From positions 186,001 through 250,000 of the forward strand of contig CAWIBX010000001.1 of NCBI GenBank assembly GCA_963834405.1: a DNA stretch of 64,000 nt, written 5' to 3'. The position numbers and the translations under genes were made by a program. Shown piece by piece: positions 17,846 to 26,997 of the stretch. Numbering within the stretch: the stretch's first letter is position 1; each line of letters starts with the position of its first letter. The notes beneath the pieces were generated by a model that was not told the origin of the DNA, did no database searches, and saw nothing but the letters and a program-made list of their open reading frames with translations. The stretch is from Bog-473 sp963834405 (GTDB lineage: Bacteria > Actinomycetota > Acidimicrobiia > Acidimicrobiales > RAAP-2).

Positions 17846-19762
17846 CTACGCCGCTCGGGACCCGGCGAGCCTCCGGGCCTGCTCCTCCGGGGCCAGCGGC
17901 ACGGGCCGGCTCCGGGGTGCGGAGAGCCCCGACGACCACCGGTTGAAGCGGTTGTAGACCAGCGGCAGGACGCCGTCGGCGTAGAAGGCCAGGATGATCG
18001 TCCCCGCCCCGATGAAGACGTCCTGCGCGTTGGCGGGCAGGAAGCCCAGGGCCAGGCCGCCGGCCAGGGCCCCGCTGCAGACCGAGGCACCCCCGATGGC
18101 CACGACGGCCAGGATGAGCAGGCTCTCGAACATCACGAAGTTGGTGGGGGTCGCCACCCCGGAGGCGGCGCCGAAGAGGGCCCCGCCGACCCCGGCCATG
18201 GCGGCCGACAGCACGAACACCGTCAGCTTGGTCGTGGTGAGCGACAGCCCCAGGGTGGCGCAGGCCGCCTCGGAGTCCTTGGTGGCCACCAGCACCCGCC
18301 CGTAGGGGCCCCGGCGCAGAGCCAGGATGGCGATCGAGAACACCGCGAAGACGACGGCCAGGAAGATGGTGAAGGCCTTGGCCGAGGTGAGGTGGAGCCC
18401 GAAGAGCGACGGCGTGGGCACGGCGAGGGACCCGTTGAAGCCGAAGATCTTCGACCACGGGAAGATCGCGTTGTCCATCAGGGTGGCGAAGGCCATCGTG
18501 GCCAAGGCCAGGTAGAGCCCGCGCAGGCGCAGCACGAACATGACCACGACTGCGCCCACGGCACCCGCCAGGGCCGCCGCCGCCACCAGTCCGAGGACCG
18601 ATCCGTCGTGCCCGAACTTGTACATGGCGAACGCCCCGAGCCCGGCGAAGGACAGCTGGCAGATCGACACGTAGCCGCCCCACCCCGTGAGCGGCACGAG
18701 CGAGAGGCAGATGAGCCCGAAGGACAGGCCGATGCCGAGCTTTATGACGTTGCCCGTCCCCATGAACGAGACGGCCACCACGACGGCCGCCACGAGCAGC
18801 ACTCCGCCCTGCAACGACCGCAGGAAGCTGGCGGGCGCCAGGGGCGCATGGCGCTGGGGCGTCCCGCTCCGGATCCGGTGCGCGGGCACGACCAGGAGCG
18901 CGATGAAGAGGACGAGGGAAGGCACCGACTGGGTGAGGAGGCCCTGGACCGGGGTCGACGACCAGAACGCCCCCACGTTGGGCACATAGCCCTGCGCATA
19001 GGACGACAGGAGTCCGACGAGGAGTCCGCCGGCGAAGGTCATCGGCAGGCTGCGCAGCCTCCCGATCACCGCCGCCGCGTAGGCGTCGATCACGAGAAGC
19101 GTCAGGATCAGCGGCTGCAGCTGCAGCCGTGGCGCCACGAGGATGCCCGCCACCGAGGCCAACGATGCACCGATGGACCAGCTGAGCGTCGACAGCCGGG
19201 CGGGGCGACCGCCGAAGAGGCCGATGAGGGGCCGGTTGTCCACCACACCGCGCATCGCGATGCCGGTGCGCGTCTGGTAGAGGAACAGCCGCAGCCCGAC
19301 GGCGATGGCGATCGCGGCCCCGACGGTGATGACCTCCTCGTAGTCGATGCGCACCCCGAGAAAGGTGAAGCCGTTGAAGCCGAAGAACTGCGGCACCGCC
19401 CGCGCCGTGGGCTTCCAGAGGTAGTTGTTCACGAGGCCGAACAGCAGCAGGGTGAGCCCGACCGTGACCGCCAGGCAGGTGGCCACGTTGTTGGGGTCCA
19501 TCCACTGGATCACCCCCCGCTCTATGACGGCGCCCAGGAGCGGCGCCAGCACGAAGACCGTGAGGAAGAGCGAGAGCGCCTGGTTCAGGTGCCAGCCCAC
19601 CGACAGCTGCCAGTAGACGAAGGCCATGAACATGCCGATGGCGCCGTGGGCGATGTTGAAGATCCCCGACGTCGCGTAGGTCACGACCAGGCCACTGGCG
19701 GCGACGGCGTAGGCCGAGCCGAGGACGATGCCGATGATGGTGAATTCGAGGAACTCGTGCAT
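17846..19762 (-). CDS. Fused branched-chain amino acid-type ABC permease (LivH-LivM)
   Basis: This is the membrane channel of an ABC importer of the hydrophobic amino acid uptake family. Residues ~1-290 match LivH (GIVLGSAYAVAASGLVVTYATSGIFNIAHGAIGM; later TRTGIAMRGVVDN). Residues ~310-620 match LivM (LIYGIGLSF-type region, LTGWGGYVSICQLSFAGLGAF, TKDSEAACATLGL). LivH and LivM are usually separate, so one polypeptide of 638 residues supplies both halves of the channel. It is the last gene of a six-gene operon with the binding protein, ATPases and two accessory membrane proteins. Substrate is not predictable from sequence. Confidence 0.9.
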   Translation of the reverse strand: MHEFLEFTIIGIVLGSAYAVAASGLVVTYATSGIFNIAHGAIGMFMAFVYWQLSVGWHLNQALSLFLTVFVLAPLLGAVIERGVIQWMDPNNVATCLAVTVGLTLLLFGLVNNYLWKPTARAVPQFFGFNGFTFLGVRIDYEEVITVGAAIAIAVGLRLFLYQTRTGIAMRGVVDNRPLIGLFGGRPARLSTLSWSIGASLASVAGILVAPRLQLQPLILTLLVIDAYAAAVIGRLRSLPMTFAGGLLVGLLSSYAQGYVPNVGAFWSSTPVQGLLTQSVPSLVLFIALLVVPAHRIRSGTPQRHAPLAPASFLRSLQGGVLLVAAVVVAVSFMGTGNVIKLGIGLSFGLICLSLVPLTGWGGYVSICQLSFAGLGAFAMYKFGHDGSVLGLVAAAALAGAVGAVVVMFVLRLRGLYLALATMAFATLMDNAIFPWSKIFGFNGSLAVPTPSLFGLHLTSAKAFTIFLAVVFAVFSIAILALRRGPYGRVLVATKDSEAACATLGLSLTTTKLTVFVLSAAMAGVGGALFGAASGVATPTNFVMFESLLILAVVAIGGASVCSGALAGGLALGFLPANAQDVFIGAGTIILAFYADGVLPLVYNRFNRWSSGLSAPRSRPVPLAPEEQARRLAGSRAA

Positions 19763-19805
19763 GGTGGTGGGGACGGCTCAGCAGGCGGAGGTCAGCACGC
19801 GGGCA

Positions 19806-21368
19806 TCAGTACTGGAAGAAGCCGCTGTTGCAGTCGTAGGTATTGGCTCCCGTCGGATAGATGCGTTGGAAGGCCCCGTTCTCGATCTTCATGTAGAAGA
19901 AGCACTGGGTCGGGATCTTCTGGCCGATGTTGACCTGGGGCGTGATGCCGCCGCCCGTCCAGCTGGTGATGCCCTGGAGCTTCGAGATCAGCGCGGCGCG
20001 GGTCAGGTTCGGGCCGACCTGTTTGGCGGCCTGCTCGAAGGCCAGGCCGGCGGACCAGGCCAGGGTCGCGAAGATGTCATGGTGGTAGCCGGGCGCCACC
20101 CGGTTCAGCCAGCTCTCCATGAGCTGCATGCCCGGATTGGAGCCGGCGTCCTCGTACGACGCGGTGGCCGACATCAGCACCAGGTCGCCGTTGGACTCGG
20201 GGGAGGTCTGCTGCGCGAAGTCGGGTGAGTACTCCTCCGAGAACCAGTCGACCACCTGCGGCTGGTAGTTGGCCTGCTGCATGGCCTGGAGCAGACGCTC
20301 GGCCGAGTTGTCGTCCGAGTACTCGGTGACGTACTGGACACCGTCGCTCTGCAGAGTCTGGACGATGGCGCCGTAGTTGGCGTTGGTCGGCGTGGTCGAA
20401 ATCACGTCCTTGTCGCCCGACCCGTAGTTGAAGCCGACGCTCTTGTAGGCCGCCACCTCGTGGGCGGCCTGGGTCTGAGTGGCCGAGACGTTGAGGAAGA
20501 TCATGGCGGCGTGCTGAATCGCGTTGGGGTATTGCGACTTCAGGTAGTTGGCCGGTCCCAGAGCCCAGTAATGGTCGTTGCCGGGGCTGGCCCCGAAGAT
20601 GTCGGCCGTCCCGCCGGCCGCCGCCGTGGAGACCTCGGCCGCCATGTCCGGGATGCCGCACCCGGACACCGCCTGCGCGCTGCCGTCGTCGAACCCGGAG
20701 GCGTTGCCCACCATGGCGAAGTCGCTGGAACAGGCCTGCTGCGCGTCGGCGTAGTTGGTCCCCGAGTCGTTGCCGTCGTCGAAGGGCTGCACTTTGATCT
20801 GCCGGCCGCAGATGCCGCCGGTGCTGTTCACGTAGGCGGCCCACGCCTCGGTCGCCTGTTGGGCGCTCTGCGTGAGTCCCGGAGCGACGCCGCTGATGCT
20901 TGCGATGTTGCCGACGGTGATGGTCGTGGCCGTGACGCCCGTGGCCGTTGCGCCGCCGTTGCCGCCCGCCGGAGTCTGGTTGCCGTTGGCGCCGCAGGGC
21001 GCGCTGGACGAGGCGGCGGCCGTCTGCGCCGCCGCACCGGTCGCGCCCGCGGCGCTCCCGGCTGCGCCGGTGCTCGACCCGGTGTGCCCCGCGGTCCGGG
21101 CGGACCCGCCGGTCCCCGCGGCCGCGCTGGCGACCGTGGTCGTCGTGCCGCCACCCGACGACGCGGCCAGGTTGCCGCCCCCGCCGGAGCCGCCTGAGCC
21201 ACGGCCGTTGGCGCTGTTGGAACCCTGGGCCAGGGCGGCGTCGTGCCCGGTGAGGCGGGAGCCGCAGGCGGAGAGCAGCAGCGTCAGCGCCGCCAGCGTG
21301 GCGAGTGCCCGGCGCCGCCGGCTGCGCACGCCACCGCCGAGGCGGGTGCGCCTAGTCGATGCGTTCAT
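19806..21368 (-). CDS. Lipoprotein substrate-binding protein of the ABC importer
   Basis: The protein has a basic N-terminus, a hydrophobic segment and a lipobox (LLLSAC, Cys ~36), so it is membrane-anchored. About 100 residues of serine/glycine/alanine linker follow, then a type I periplasmic-binding domain of the LivJ/LivK kind starting near TITVGNIASISGVAPG and including IKVQPFDDGNDSGTNY and a closing YMKIENGAFQRIYP. The length is 520 residues, longer than most because of the linker. It overlaps the upstream membrane-protein gene by 4 nt (ATGA). The substrate is unknown; amino acids, amides or short aliphatic compounds are family options. Confidence 0.88.
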   Translation of the reverse strand: MNASTRRTRLGGGVRSRRRRALATLAALTLLLSACGSRLTGHDAALAQGSNSANGRGSGGSGGGGNLAASSGGGTTTTVASAAAGTGGSARTAGHTGSSTGAAGSAAGATGAAAQTAAASSSAPCGANGNQTPAGGNGGATATGVTATTITVGNIASISGVAPGLTQSAQQATEAWAAYVNSTGGICGRQIKVQPFDDGNDSGTNYADAQQACSSDFAMVGNASGFDDGSAQAVSGCGIPDMAAEVSTAAAGGTADIFGASPGNDHYWALGPANYLKSQYPNAIQHAAMIFLNVSATQTQAAHEVAAYKSVGFNYGSGDKDVISTTPTNANYGAIVQTLQSDGVQYVTEYSDDNSAERLLQAMQQANYQPQVVDWFSEEYSPDFAQQTSPESNGDLVLMSATASYEDAGSNPGMQLMESWLNRVAPGYHHDIFATLAWSAGLAFEQAAKQVGPNLTRAALISKLQGITSWTGGGITPQVNIGQKIPTQCFFYMKIENGAFQRIYPTGANTYDCNSGFFQY

Positions 21369-21937
21369 AGGGCCGGTTCCTCCTCGTTGGCGCGCTCGGT
21401 GCGCCGCGCCTCGTCGAGGCTGCGCAGAATGCGCTCGAGCCGGTCGACGGAGCGCACGATCGCGAGGGCGTTGCGGCGCTCCTCCTCAATGGTGCGGAGC
21501 GTCCACGCCGAGCGCACCAGGACCCCGCCCGCGATGACCAGCGCAACACCGAGCAGGCCGCCCGAGATGAGGTAGGGCACCTCCTCGTAGAGGTACGGGC
21601 TGTGGGCGGCGCCGTACCAGCCCAGCAGGATGACAACGAAGCCGAAGGCCATCACGAGCATGCCGGCCGTCTGCATCACCTTGCGCACGTTGCGGCCGGC
21701 CCGGCCCGGACGTATCCGGTCGAGCGCCGCGCCGAGACGGGAGAGGCGGGTGGGCACGGGGGTGGATCCGGGCGTGGCGCCGGCGGCCTCGACCATCTCG
21801 GGGCGCGGCGCCGCCACGCCTGCGCGCACGGGTGGGGCGGGCACCACCACCGGCGGCTCGGGGGCCACAGAGCCGGCGGTGAGGCGCGTCACCTCGCCCG
21901 GGCCCTCGTCGCCGGAATTCCTTCCGAGGAAGCGCAT
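21365..21937 (-). CDS. Small two-helix membrane protein in the ABC operon
   Basis: I do not recognise a named family. The 190-residue product has a proline/valine-rich, probably disordered N-terminus (~1-80), two hydrophobic helices (~89-110, MLVMAFGFVVILLGWYG, and ~123-145, LISGGLLGVALVIAGGVLV), and a charged C-terminal helix rich in R and E (~148-190) that looks coiled-coil-forming. It is translationally coupled on both sides (TGATG at 21937 and ATGA at 21365), so it is clearly part of the transporter operon. It may scaffold or regulate the importer; that is a guess. Confidence 0.8.
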   Translation of the reverse strand: MRFLGRNSGDEGPGEVTRLTAGSVAPEPPVVVPAPPVRAGVAAPRPEMVEAAGATPGSTPVPTRLSRLGAALDRIRPGRAGRNVRKVMQTAGMLVMAFGFVVILLGWYGAAHSPYLYEEVPYLISGGLLGVALVIAGGVLVRSAWTLRTIEEERRNALAIVRSVDRLERILRSLDEARRTERANEEEPAL

Positions 21938-23541
21938 CAGTTGAATCCTCCAAAGTCCGCGAGCTCCTCTTCGGCGGGAACGGCGTTGAACCGCTCACCG
22001 AGGGGATCTCCGTCCGCGCAGGCGGCGGTCGCCAACTCCGTGGCGTCGTCCGCCCGCTTGTACAGGTAGGCCAGGGCCAGCGCGGCCAGCAGGCCGAGCA
22101 GCAACAGCAGCGCGCCGACCCCCTTGAAGGTCGGGGCGATGGCCGACGTGGGGGCCGAGCCGGTCGGGGACGCGCTGCCCCCCGAGCCGCCGGTGGCGGG
22201 CGTGCTGCCCGTGTTGCCCGCCGTGGTCCCCCCCGAGAACGAACTGCCGCCGGTGCTGCCGGTGTTGCCCGTGAAGCTGCTGCCCGTGCTCGGCGGCGTC
22301 GAGCCCAGGGCCGAGGTGGTCCCGGTGGACGCCGACGACCCGGCACCGGTGCTGCCGCTGTTGGCCACGAAGGGCGGCGACGCCGTGGAGCTCACGGCGA
22401 CGTGCGCCAGGTCGATGGTGATCTGCTGCTCGTTCGGGATGGCCACGGGCAGCTGGGAGATCAGTTGCGCCGGCAGCATGGACGCGAACTGGTTCGCCGC
22501 CTTGTCGAGCGTGTCGAGGTTGATGGAGATCTGCACCCCGTCGAGCGTGCGGCTGGCCGACGGGCCGTTCACGTTGTCCGTCGGGTTGGTCAGCGCGATG
22601 GAGATGCCGAGCTGGCTGAGGAGCTGGTTGATGGAGGAGACCGGGATCGACAGCGGCGCGCTCTGGCCGACCGCCGAGATGCCTTGGGCGTCGAGGGTCA
22701 CCGGCTCTCCGAAGATGACGAGGTTCGACAGGAGCGTCGAGCCCGAGACCTTGCCCGTCGCGCCGTCCGAGGTCGCGGTCGCCGTCGAGGTGACGCTGCC
22801 GATGGTGATGAAGCCGCCGAGGACGGTCACGCCGTTGACGGTGGCGCTCCCTTCGGAGGTCGCCGTGGTGCTCGGCGCGGTCGACGATGAGGTGCTCGAC
22901 ATGGAGCCGATGCCGAAGATGGCCGAGGACCCGCCCGCGAACAGGTTGCCGCTTCCCCCGGGAGCGACCGATCCGGGGTCGGCGCCGTTCGCCCCGGACG
23001 TCGGCGAGTCGTTCCCGAGCGACGTGCTGGCGATGTTGCCGTTGGCGCTGCTGGTGGCGTCCTCGTTGACCCCGGGCTGGTCCGTGTTGGCGGAGTTGGG
23101 GGCCTCGGGGAAGGTGCTCACGGCCTGTTCGGGCCACGTCGGCGCCGGGGGCAGCGGGACGCCGGGCACGAGCAGTCCGAGTTCGGGCCCGGCGTTGGCC
23201 ACGACCTGGCCCGGGTACAGCGTCGCCGCCAGGGCGGAGCCGTTGGGCCCGAAGTTGTCGCTGCTGGTCGAGTAGCCCTCGTCGACCTCGAGCGACGGGG
23301 TAGCCGGCAGCGGGAAGTTGGGCTGCTCGTACTGCGCCGTCATCGCCTCGGCCGTCGACGTGATGGTGAACCCGCCGAGTGTGTTGTCGGCCCCGGCGGG
23401 GCCGTTGGCGTAGGCCAGGGCGAGCAGGCCCGACCCGCCCGCGGTAAGGAGGGACGCGGCGGCACCGGCCACGGCCAGGCGGCGCAGGCCGAGGGAGCGG
23501 CGGCGGCGATGACGCGCGTGGCGCGGGTGGCGGCGGCTCAC
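21937..23541 (-). CDS. Surface-anchored serine/threonine/glycine-rich protein in the ABC operon
   Basis: A GTG start at 23541 overlaps the livF stop (GTGA). The 534-residue product starts with an arginine/histidine-rich N-terminus and a signal peptide (LAVAGAAASLLTAGGSGLLALAYA). The mature part contains two putative folded regions, about residues 50-150 and 215-400 (VNGVTVLGGFITIGSVTSTATAT through HVAVSSTASPPF), separated by low-complexity sequence. A glycine/serine/threonine linker (~400-470) and a C-terminal helix (GVGALLLLLGLLAALALAYLY) anchor it, with a short acidic cytoplasmic tail. It resembles other actinobacterial surface proteins with SATVNGVTVLGG-type repeats, but I cannot name its function. 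Confidence 0.8.
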   Translation of the reverse strand: MSRRHPRHARHRRRRSLGLRRLAVAGAAASLLTAGGSGLLALAYANGPAGADNTLGGFTITSTAEAMTAQYEQPNFPLPATPSLEVDEGYSTSSDNFGPNGSALAATLYPGQVVANAGPELGLLVPGVPLPPAPTWPEQAVSTFPEAPNSANTDQPGVNEDATSSANGNIASTSLGNDSPTSGANGADPGSVAPGGSGNLFAGGSSAIFGIGSMSSTSSSTAPSTTATSEGSATVNGVTVLGGFITIGSVTSTATATSDGATGKVSGSTLLSNLVIFGEPVTLDAQGISAVGQSAPLSIPVSSINQLLSQLGISIALTNPTDNVNGPSASRTLDGVQISINLDTLDKAANQFASMLPAQLISQLPVAIPNEQQITIDLAHVAVSSTASPPFVANSGSTGAGSSASTGTTSALGSTPPSTGSSFTGNTGSTGGSSFSGGTTAGNTGSTPATGGSGGSASPTGSAPTSAIAPTFKGVGALLLLLGLLAALALAYLYKRADDATELATAACADGDPLGERFNAVPAEEELADFGGFN

Positions 23542-24266
23542 GCGGCCGCGCCTCCGAGGTAGGCGTCGGCCAGGTCCTTGGGCAGGTCGCCGGGCTTGCC
23601 GGCGGCGACGATGCGGCCCTGCACCACGACGGCGACGTCGGTCGCCACGCCGAGTGCGGTCGCCGCGAACTGCTCGGCCAGGATCACGGCCACGCCCTCG
23701 GCGGCGATCTGGGCCACCAGCTCGTAAAGCTCGTCGACGATCATCGGCGCCAGGCCCATGGAGATCTCGTCGAGCAACAGCACGGCCGGCTCCACGCTGA
23801 GCGTGCGCGCCATGGCCAGCATCTGCTGCTCGCCGCCCGACAGCGTCCCCGCCACCTGGCTGCGGCGCTCGGCCAACCGGGGGAAGCGTCGGAACGCCTG
23901 CGCCTCGACCTGTGCGCGCGAGGGGCCGCCGAACGTCATGAGGCGCAGGTTCTCGGTCACGGTGAGGTTGGGGAAGATGCCGCGTCCGTCGGGCAGCGTG
24001 CACAGCCCGGCCCGCGCCAGTCGGTCGGGCCGCACGCCGTTCACGTGGCGGCCGAGCACGTGGAAGCAACCCGCCGTCGGCTCGAGCTGTCCGCTCGCCA
24101 CCTTGAGCGTCGTTGACTTGCCGGCGCCGTTGGGGCCGAGCAGCGCGAGGACCTCGCCGGTCTTGACGGCGAAGTCGATGCCGTGCAGCACCTCGATCTG
24201 GCCATAGCCGGCGCGGACGCGTCGGAGCTCCAGCACCGGAGGCGGTGGGGGCGGGGTCCTAGGCAC
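23538..24266 (-). CDS. ABC importer ATPase, LivF type
   Basis: LivF-type ATPases pair with LivG to drive uptake by the permease. The 242-residue product from GTG 24266 has Walker A GPNGAGKSTTLK, Q-loop region, signature LSGGEQQMLAMARTL, Walker B AVLLLDEISMGLAP and the switch region ILAEQFAATAL, in which the usual H-loop histidine is not obvious. It overlaps livG by 8 nt and the downstream surface-protein gene by 4 nt. The 395-residue open frame beginning further upstream is not coding there because it overlaps livG. Confidence 0.9.
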   Translation of the reverse strand: MPRTPPPPPPVLELRRVRAGYGQIEVLHGIDFAVKTGEVLALLGPNGAGKSTTLKVASGQLEPTAGCFHVLGRHVNGVRPDRLARAGLCTLPDGRGIFPNLTVTENLRLMTFGGPSRAQVEAQAFRRFPRLAERRSQVAGTLSGGEQQMLAMARTLSVEPAVLLLDEISMGLAPMIVDELYELVAQIAAEGVAVILAEQFAATALGVATDVAVVVQGRIVAAGKPGDLPKDLADAYLGGAAA

Positions 24267-25023
24267 CGGAGGCGACCCCCTCCATCGATTCCTCCGGGTC
24301 CTCGGCCGCACCGAGGTAGGCGGCGCGCACGCGCTCGTCGCCCCGGACCTCGGCGGGGCTGCCGGCCATGAGGACGGCGCCGAAGTCGAGGACGTGGATG
24401 TGCATGCACACGCGCATGACCAGTTCCATGTCGTGCTCGACCAGGAGCACGCCCATGCCGGCTTCGGCCAGCTGGCAGAGGAGGTCGCCCAGCTGGTCGC
24501 TCTCGGCGTCATCGAGGCCCGACGAGGGCTCGTCGAGCAGGAGCAGGCGGGGGCGGGTGGCCAGGGCGCGGGCGAGCTCCAAGAGGCGGGCCTGGCCGGT
24601 GGGGAGCGTGTCGGCGGGGCGGTCGGCCAGCTCGGACAGGCCGACCAGGGCCAGCATGCTGCGGGCGTTGCCGGCCGCGTCGGAGCGGTCGTGGGACCAG
24701 CGCCGGCGGATTTCGGCGGCGGCAAGCACGTTCTCGCGGACCGAGAGCGATCCGAAGACCTCGAGGCGCTGGAACGTACGGGCGATGCCGAGGCGGGCCC
24801 GCTTGTGCGGGCGCAGGCCGGTCATGTCGGCGCCGTCGAAGGTGATCCGGCCCCCGTTGAGGCCCTGGAGGCCGCAGATCGCGTTGAACATGGTGGTCTT
24901 GCCCGCGCCGTTGGGCCCGATGAGGCCGGTCACGGTGCCGGCGTCGACGGTCAGGTTGACGCCCCGCAGCGCATGCACCCCTCCGAATCGAACTTCGGCT
25001 TCCGCCACTTGCAGAAGCGCCAA
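24259..25023 (-). CDS. ABC importer ATPase, LivG type
   Basis: This is the first gene of the importer operon. The 254-residue product has Walker A GPNGAGKTTMFN, the LivG-type GIARTFQRLEVFGSLSVRENV segment, Walker B RLLLLDEPSSGLD, and the H-loop LVEHDMELVM. The ABC signature reads LPTGQARLLELARAL; LivG-type ATPases often have LPYGQQR here, so LPTGQ is a mild variant. It diverges from the carboxylase gene across a 183-bp intergenic region. Confidence 0.92.
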   Translation of the reverse strand: MALLQVAEAEVRFGGVHALRGVNLTVDAGTVTGLIGPNGAGKTTMFNAICGLQGLNGGRITFDGADMTGLRPHKRARLGIARTFQRLEVFGSLSVRENVLAAAEIRRRWSHDRSDAAGNARSMLALVGLSELADRPADTLPTGQARLLELARALATRPRLLLLDEPSSGLDDAESDQLGDLLCQLAEAGMGVLLVEHDMELVMRVCMHIHVLDFGAVLMAGSPAEVRGDERVRAAYLGAAEDPEESMEGVASGA

Positions 25024-25168
25024 GATGGTCTCCCCCCATTGCGGTCGGGCCCGGTGTCCGGGGTGGCAGCTCCGTGGCGTCCCCCGGTTTTCTCCTCACT
25101 CCCTGGTCAGTCCAGGTATTCCTCCTGGGAAGTAGAACGGCTTCTCATTCGTCGCCTTACGGTCGCAA

Positions 25169-25197
25169 TTTCGGGGGCCGTGCCTCGGGGTTCTAAT
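25169..25197 (+). promoter_or_regulatory. Candidate promoter for the carboxylase operon (leaderless)
   Basis: TTTCGG, a 17-nt spacer and TCTAAT are followed after nine bases by the ATG at 25207, so the predicted transcript would start at or within a few bases of the start codon. Confidence 0.4.
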
Positions 25198-25206
25198 CTC
25201 GGCCAC

Positions 25207-26763
25207 ATGGAACACTCCATGGCCGAACGCCTCGCCGAGCTGGAAGAGCGCAAGAACGAGGCCCTGCACGCGGGCAGCCCGTCGGCGGTGGAACGGCACC
25301 ACGCCAAGGGGAAGCTGACGGCCCGGGAGCGGATCGAGTACCTGCTCGACCCGGGGTCGTTCCAGGAGCTCGACATGCTGGCCCGGCACCGGGCCCACGG
25401 CATGGGGCTCGAGGACAACCGGCCCTACACCGACGGCGTCGTGACCGGGTTCGGGACGATCGACGGCCGGCGGGTCTGCATCTTCTCCCAGGACTTCACG
25501 GTGTTCGGCGGTGCCTTGGGCGAGGTCTTCGCCGAGAAGATCCACAAGGTCATGGACCTCGCCTCGTCGACCGGCGTACCGATGATCGGGCTCAACGACG
25601 GCGCCGGGGCCCGGATTCAGGAGGGCGTCGTCTCGTTGCACTCCTACGGCGGGATCTTCCACCGGAACGTGGCGGCCTCGGGCGTGATCCCACAGATCAG
25701 CGTGATCCTCGGCCCGTGCGCCGGCGGCGCCGTCTACTCGCCGGCCATGACCGACTTCATCTTCATGGTGCAGGGCACCTCGCACATGTTCATCACCGGC
25801 CCCGACGTCGTGAAGACCGTGACCGGCGAGGACGTCACCCTGGAGGAGCTCGGCGGGGCCATGTCGCATGCGACGAAGTCGGGCGTGGCCACGTTCGTGG
25901 CGCCCGACGAGAAGGCCTGCCTGGACGACGTCCGTCATCTGCTGTCGTTCCTGCCGTCGAACAACCTGGAGGAGCCGCCGGTCGAGGTGTCGGGCGACGA
26001 CCCCGATCGATCCTTGCCGGAGCTGATCGACTTCCTGCCGACATCGCCCAACCAGCCCTACGACATGAAACGGATCATCGCGGCGGTGGTCGACGACGGC
26101 GAGTACTTCGAGGTGCACCGGCACTGGGCCATGTCGATCACGTGCGGGTTCGCCCGAATGAACGGGCGCGTGGTGGGCGTGGTCGGGAACCAGCCGGCCG
26201 TGCTGGCCGGCGTGCTGGACATCGACTCGTCCGAGAAGGCGTCGCGCTTCGTGCGCGTCTGCGACGCGTTCAACATTCCCCTGCTGACGTTCGTGGACGT
26301 GCCCGGGTTCATGCCGGGGACGGACCAGGAGTACGGCGGTATCATCCGCCACGGGGCGAAGCTGCTGTACGCGTACTGCGAGTCGACGGTGCCCCGCATT
26401 CAGATCATCACCCGCAAGGCCTACGGCGGCGCCTACGTCGTCATGAACTCCAAGTCGATCGGCGCCGACCTCGCCTTCGCCTGGCCGTCGGCCGAGCTGG
26501 CGGTCATGGGGCCCAACGGCGCCGTCGAGATCGTCTACCGGCGCGAGCTGGCCGAGGCGACCGACCCGGCGGGGCGGCGGGCCGAGCTCATTGACGAGTA
26601 CACCGAGCGCTACGCCAACCCGTACATCGCGGCGGAGCGGGGCTACGTGGACGACGTGATCTCCCCGGCGGACACCCGGTCGGTGATCAACCGTTCTCTG
26701 GACATCCTGGCCTCGAAGCGCGAGGAGCTGCCGCGGCGCAAGCACGGCAACGTGCCGCTGTGA
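25207..26763 (+). CDS. pccB: Acyl-CoA carboxylase beta subunit (propionyl-CoA carboxylase type)
   Basis: This carboxyltransferase subunit transfers CO2 from biotin to an acyl-CoA, probably propionyl- or acetyl-CoA. The 518-residue product has the N-terminal GPCAGGAVYSPAMTDFIFMV and GDVFTVFGGALGE-type motifs and the C-terminal RKAYGGAYVVMNSKSIGADLAFAWP. ATG 25207 is chosen; a second ATG at 25219 is possible. The epsilon subunit gene follows with a GTGA overlap. No alpha (biotin carboxylase/carrier) subunit is in the window. With the mutase and epimerase nearby it likely feeds the propionyl/methylmalonyl branch. Confidence 0.92.
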   Translation: MEHSMAERLAELEERKNEALHAGSPSAVERHHAKGKLTARERIEYLLDPGSFQELDMLARHRAHGMGLEDNRPYTDGVVTGFGTIDGRRVCIFSQDFTVFGGALGEVFAEKIHKVMDLASSTGVPMIGLNDGAGARIQEGVVSLHSYGGIFHRNVAASGVIPQISVILGPCAGGAVYSPAMTDFIFMVQGTSHMFITGPDVVKTVTGEDVTLEELGGAMSHATKSGVATFVAPDEKACLDDVRHLLSFLPSNNLEEPPVEVSGDDPDRSLPELIDFLPTSPNQPYDMKRIIAAVVDDGEYFEVHRHWAMSITCGFARMNGRVVGVVGNQPAVLAGVLDIDSSEKASRFVRVCDAFNIPLLTFVDVPGFMPGTDQEYGGIIRHGAKLLYAYCESTVPRIQIITRKAYGGAYVVMNSKSIGADLAFAWPSAELAVMGPNGAVEIVYRRELAEATDPAGRRAELIDEYTERYANPYIAAERGYVDDVISPADTRSVINRSLDILASKREELPRRKHGNVPL

Positions 26764-26978
26764 CGAGCCTGGTCGCGCCCGACGGCGTCGCCCTGCGCCC
26801 GGCGCCGGTCCCCGACCCGGCGGTGCTGGCGGCGATCACCGCGGCGCTGCAGATGGCCTGGCCCCGGCCGGCGCCGCCCGACGAGCAGAACCCGGTGCAC
26901 GAGGCGTGGCGCTTCAGCGGACGGTGGTGGGCCAAGCCGACGCCGCTGCGGCGCGACCGGCCCTGGGCCCGCCGCTGA
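26760..26978 (+). CDS. Acyl-CoA carboxylase epsilon subunit
   Basis: The short 72-residue product contains the C-terminal motif WRFSGRWWAKPTPLRRDRPW, which matches actinobacterial carboxylase epsilon subunits that bind and activate the beta subunit. The N-terminal part is alanine/proline-rich. A GTG start overlaps the beta-subunit stop by 4 nt, an arrangement that implies coupled translation. Small size makes it easy to miss in automated annotation. Confidence 0.8.
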   Translation: MTSLVAPDGVALRPAPVPDPAVLAAITAALQMAWPRPAPPDEQNPVHEAWRFSGRWWAKPTPLRRDRPWARR

Positions 26979-26997
26979 GGCGACCGAGGTTGCGCCG

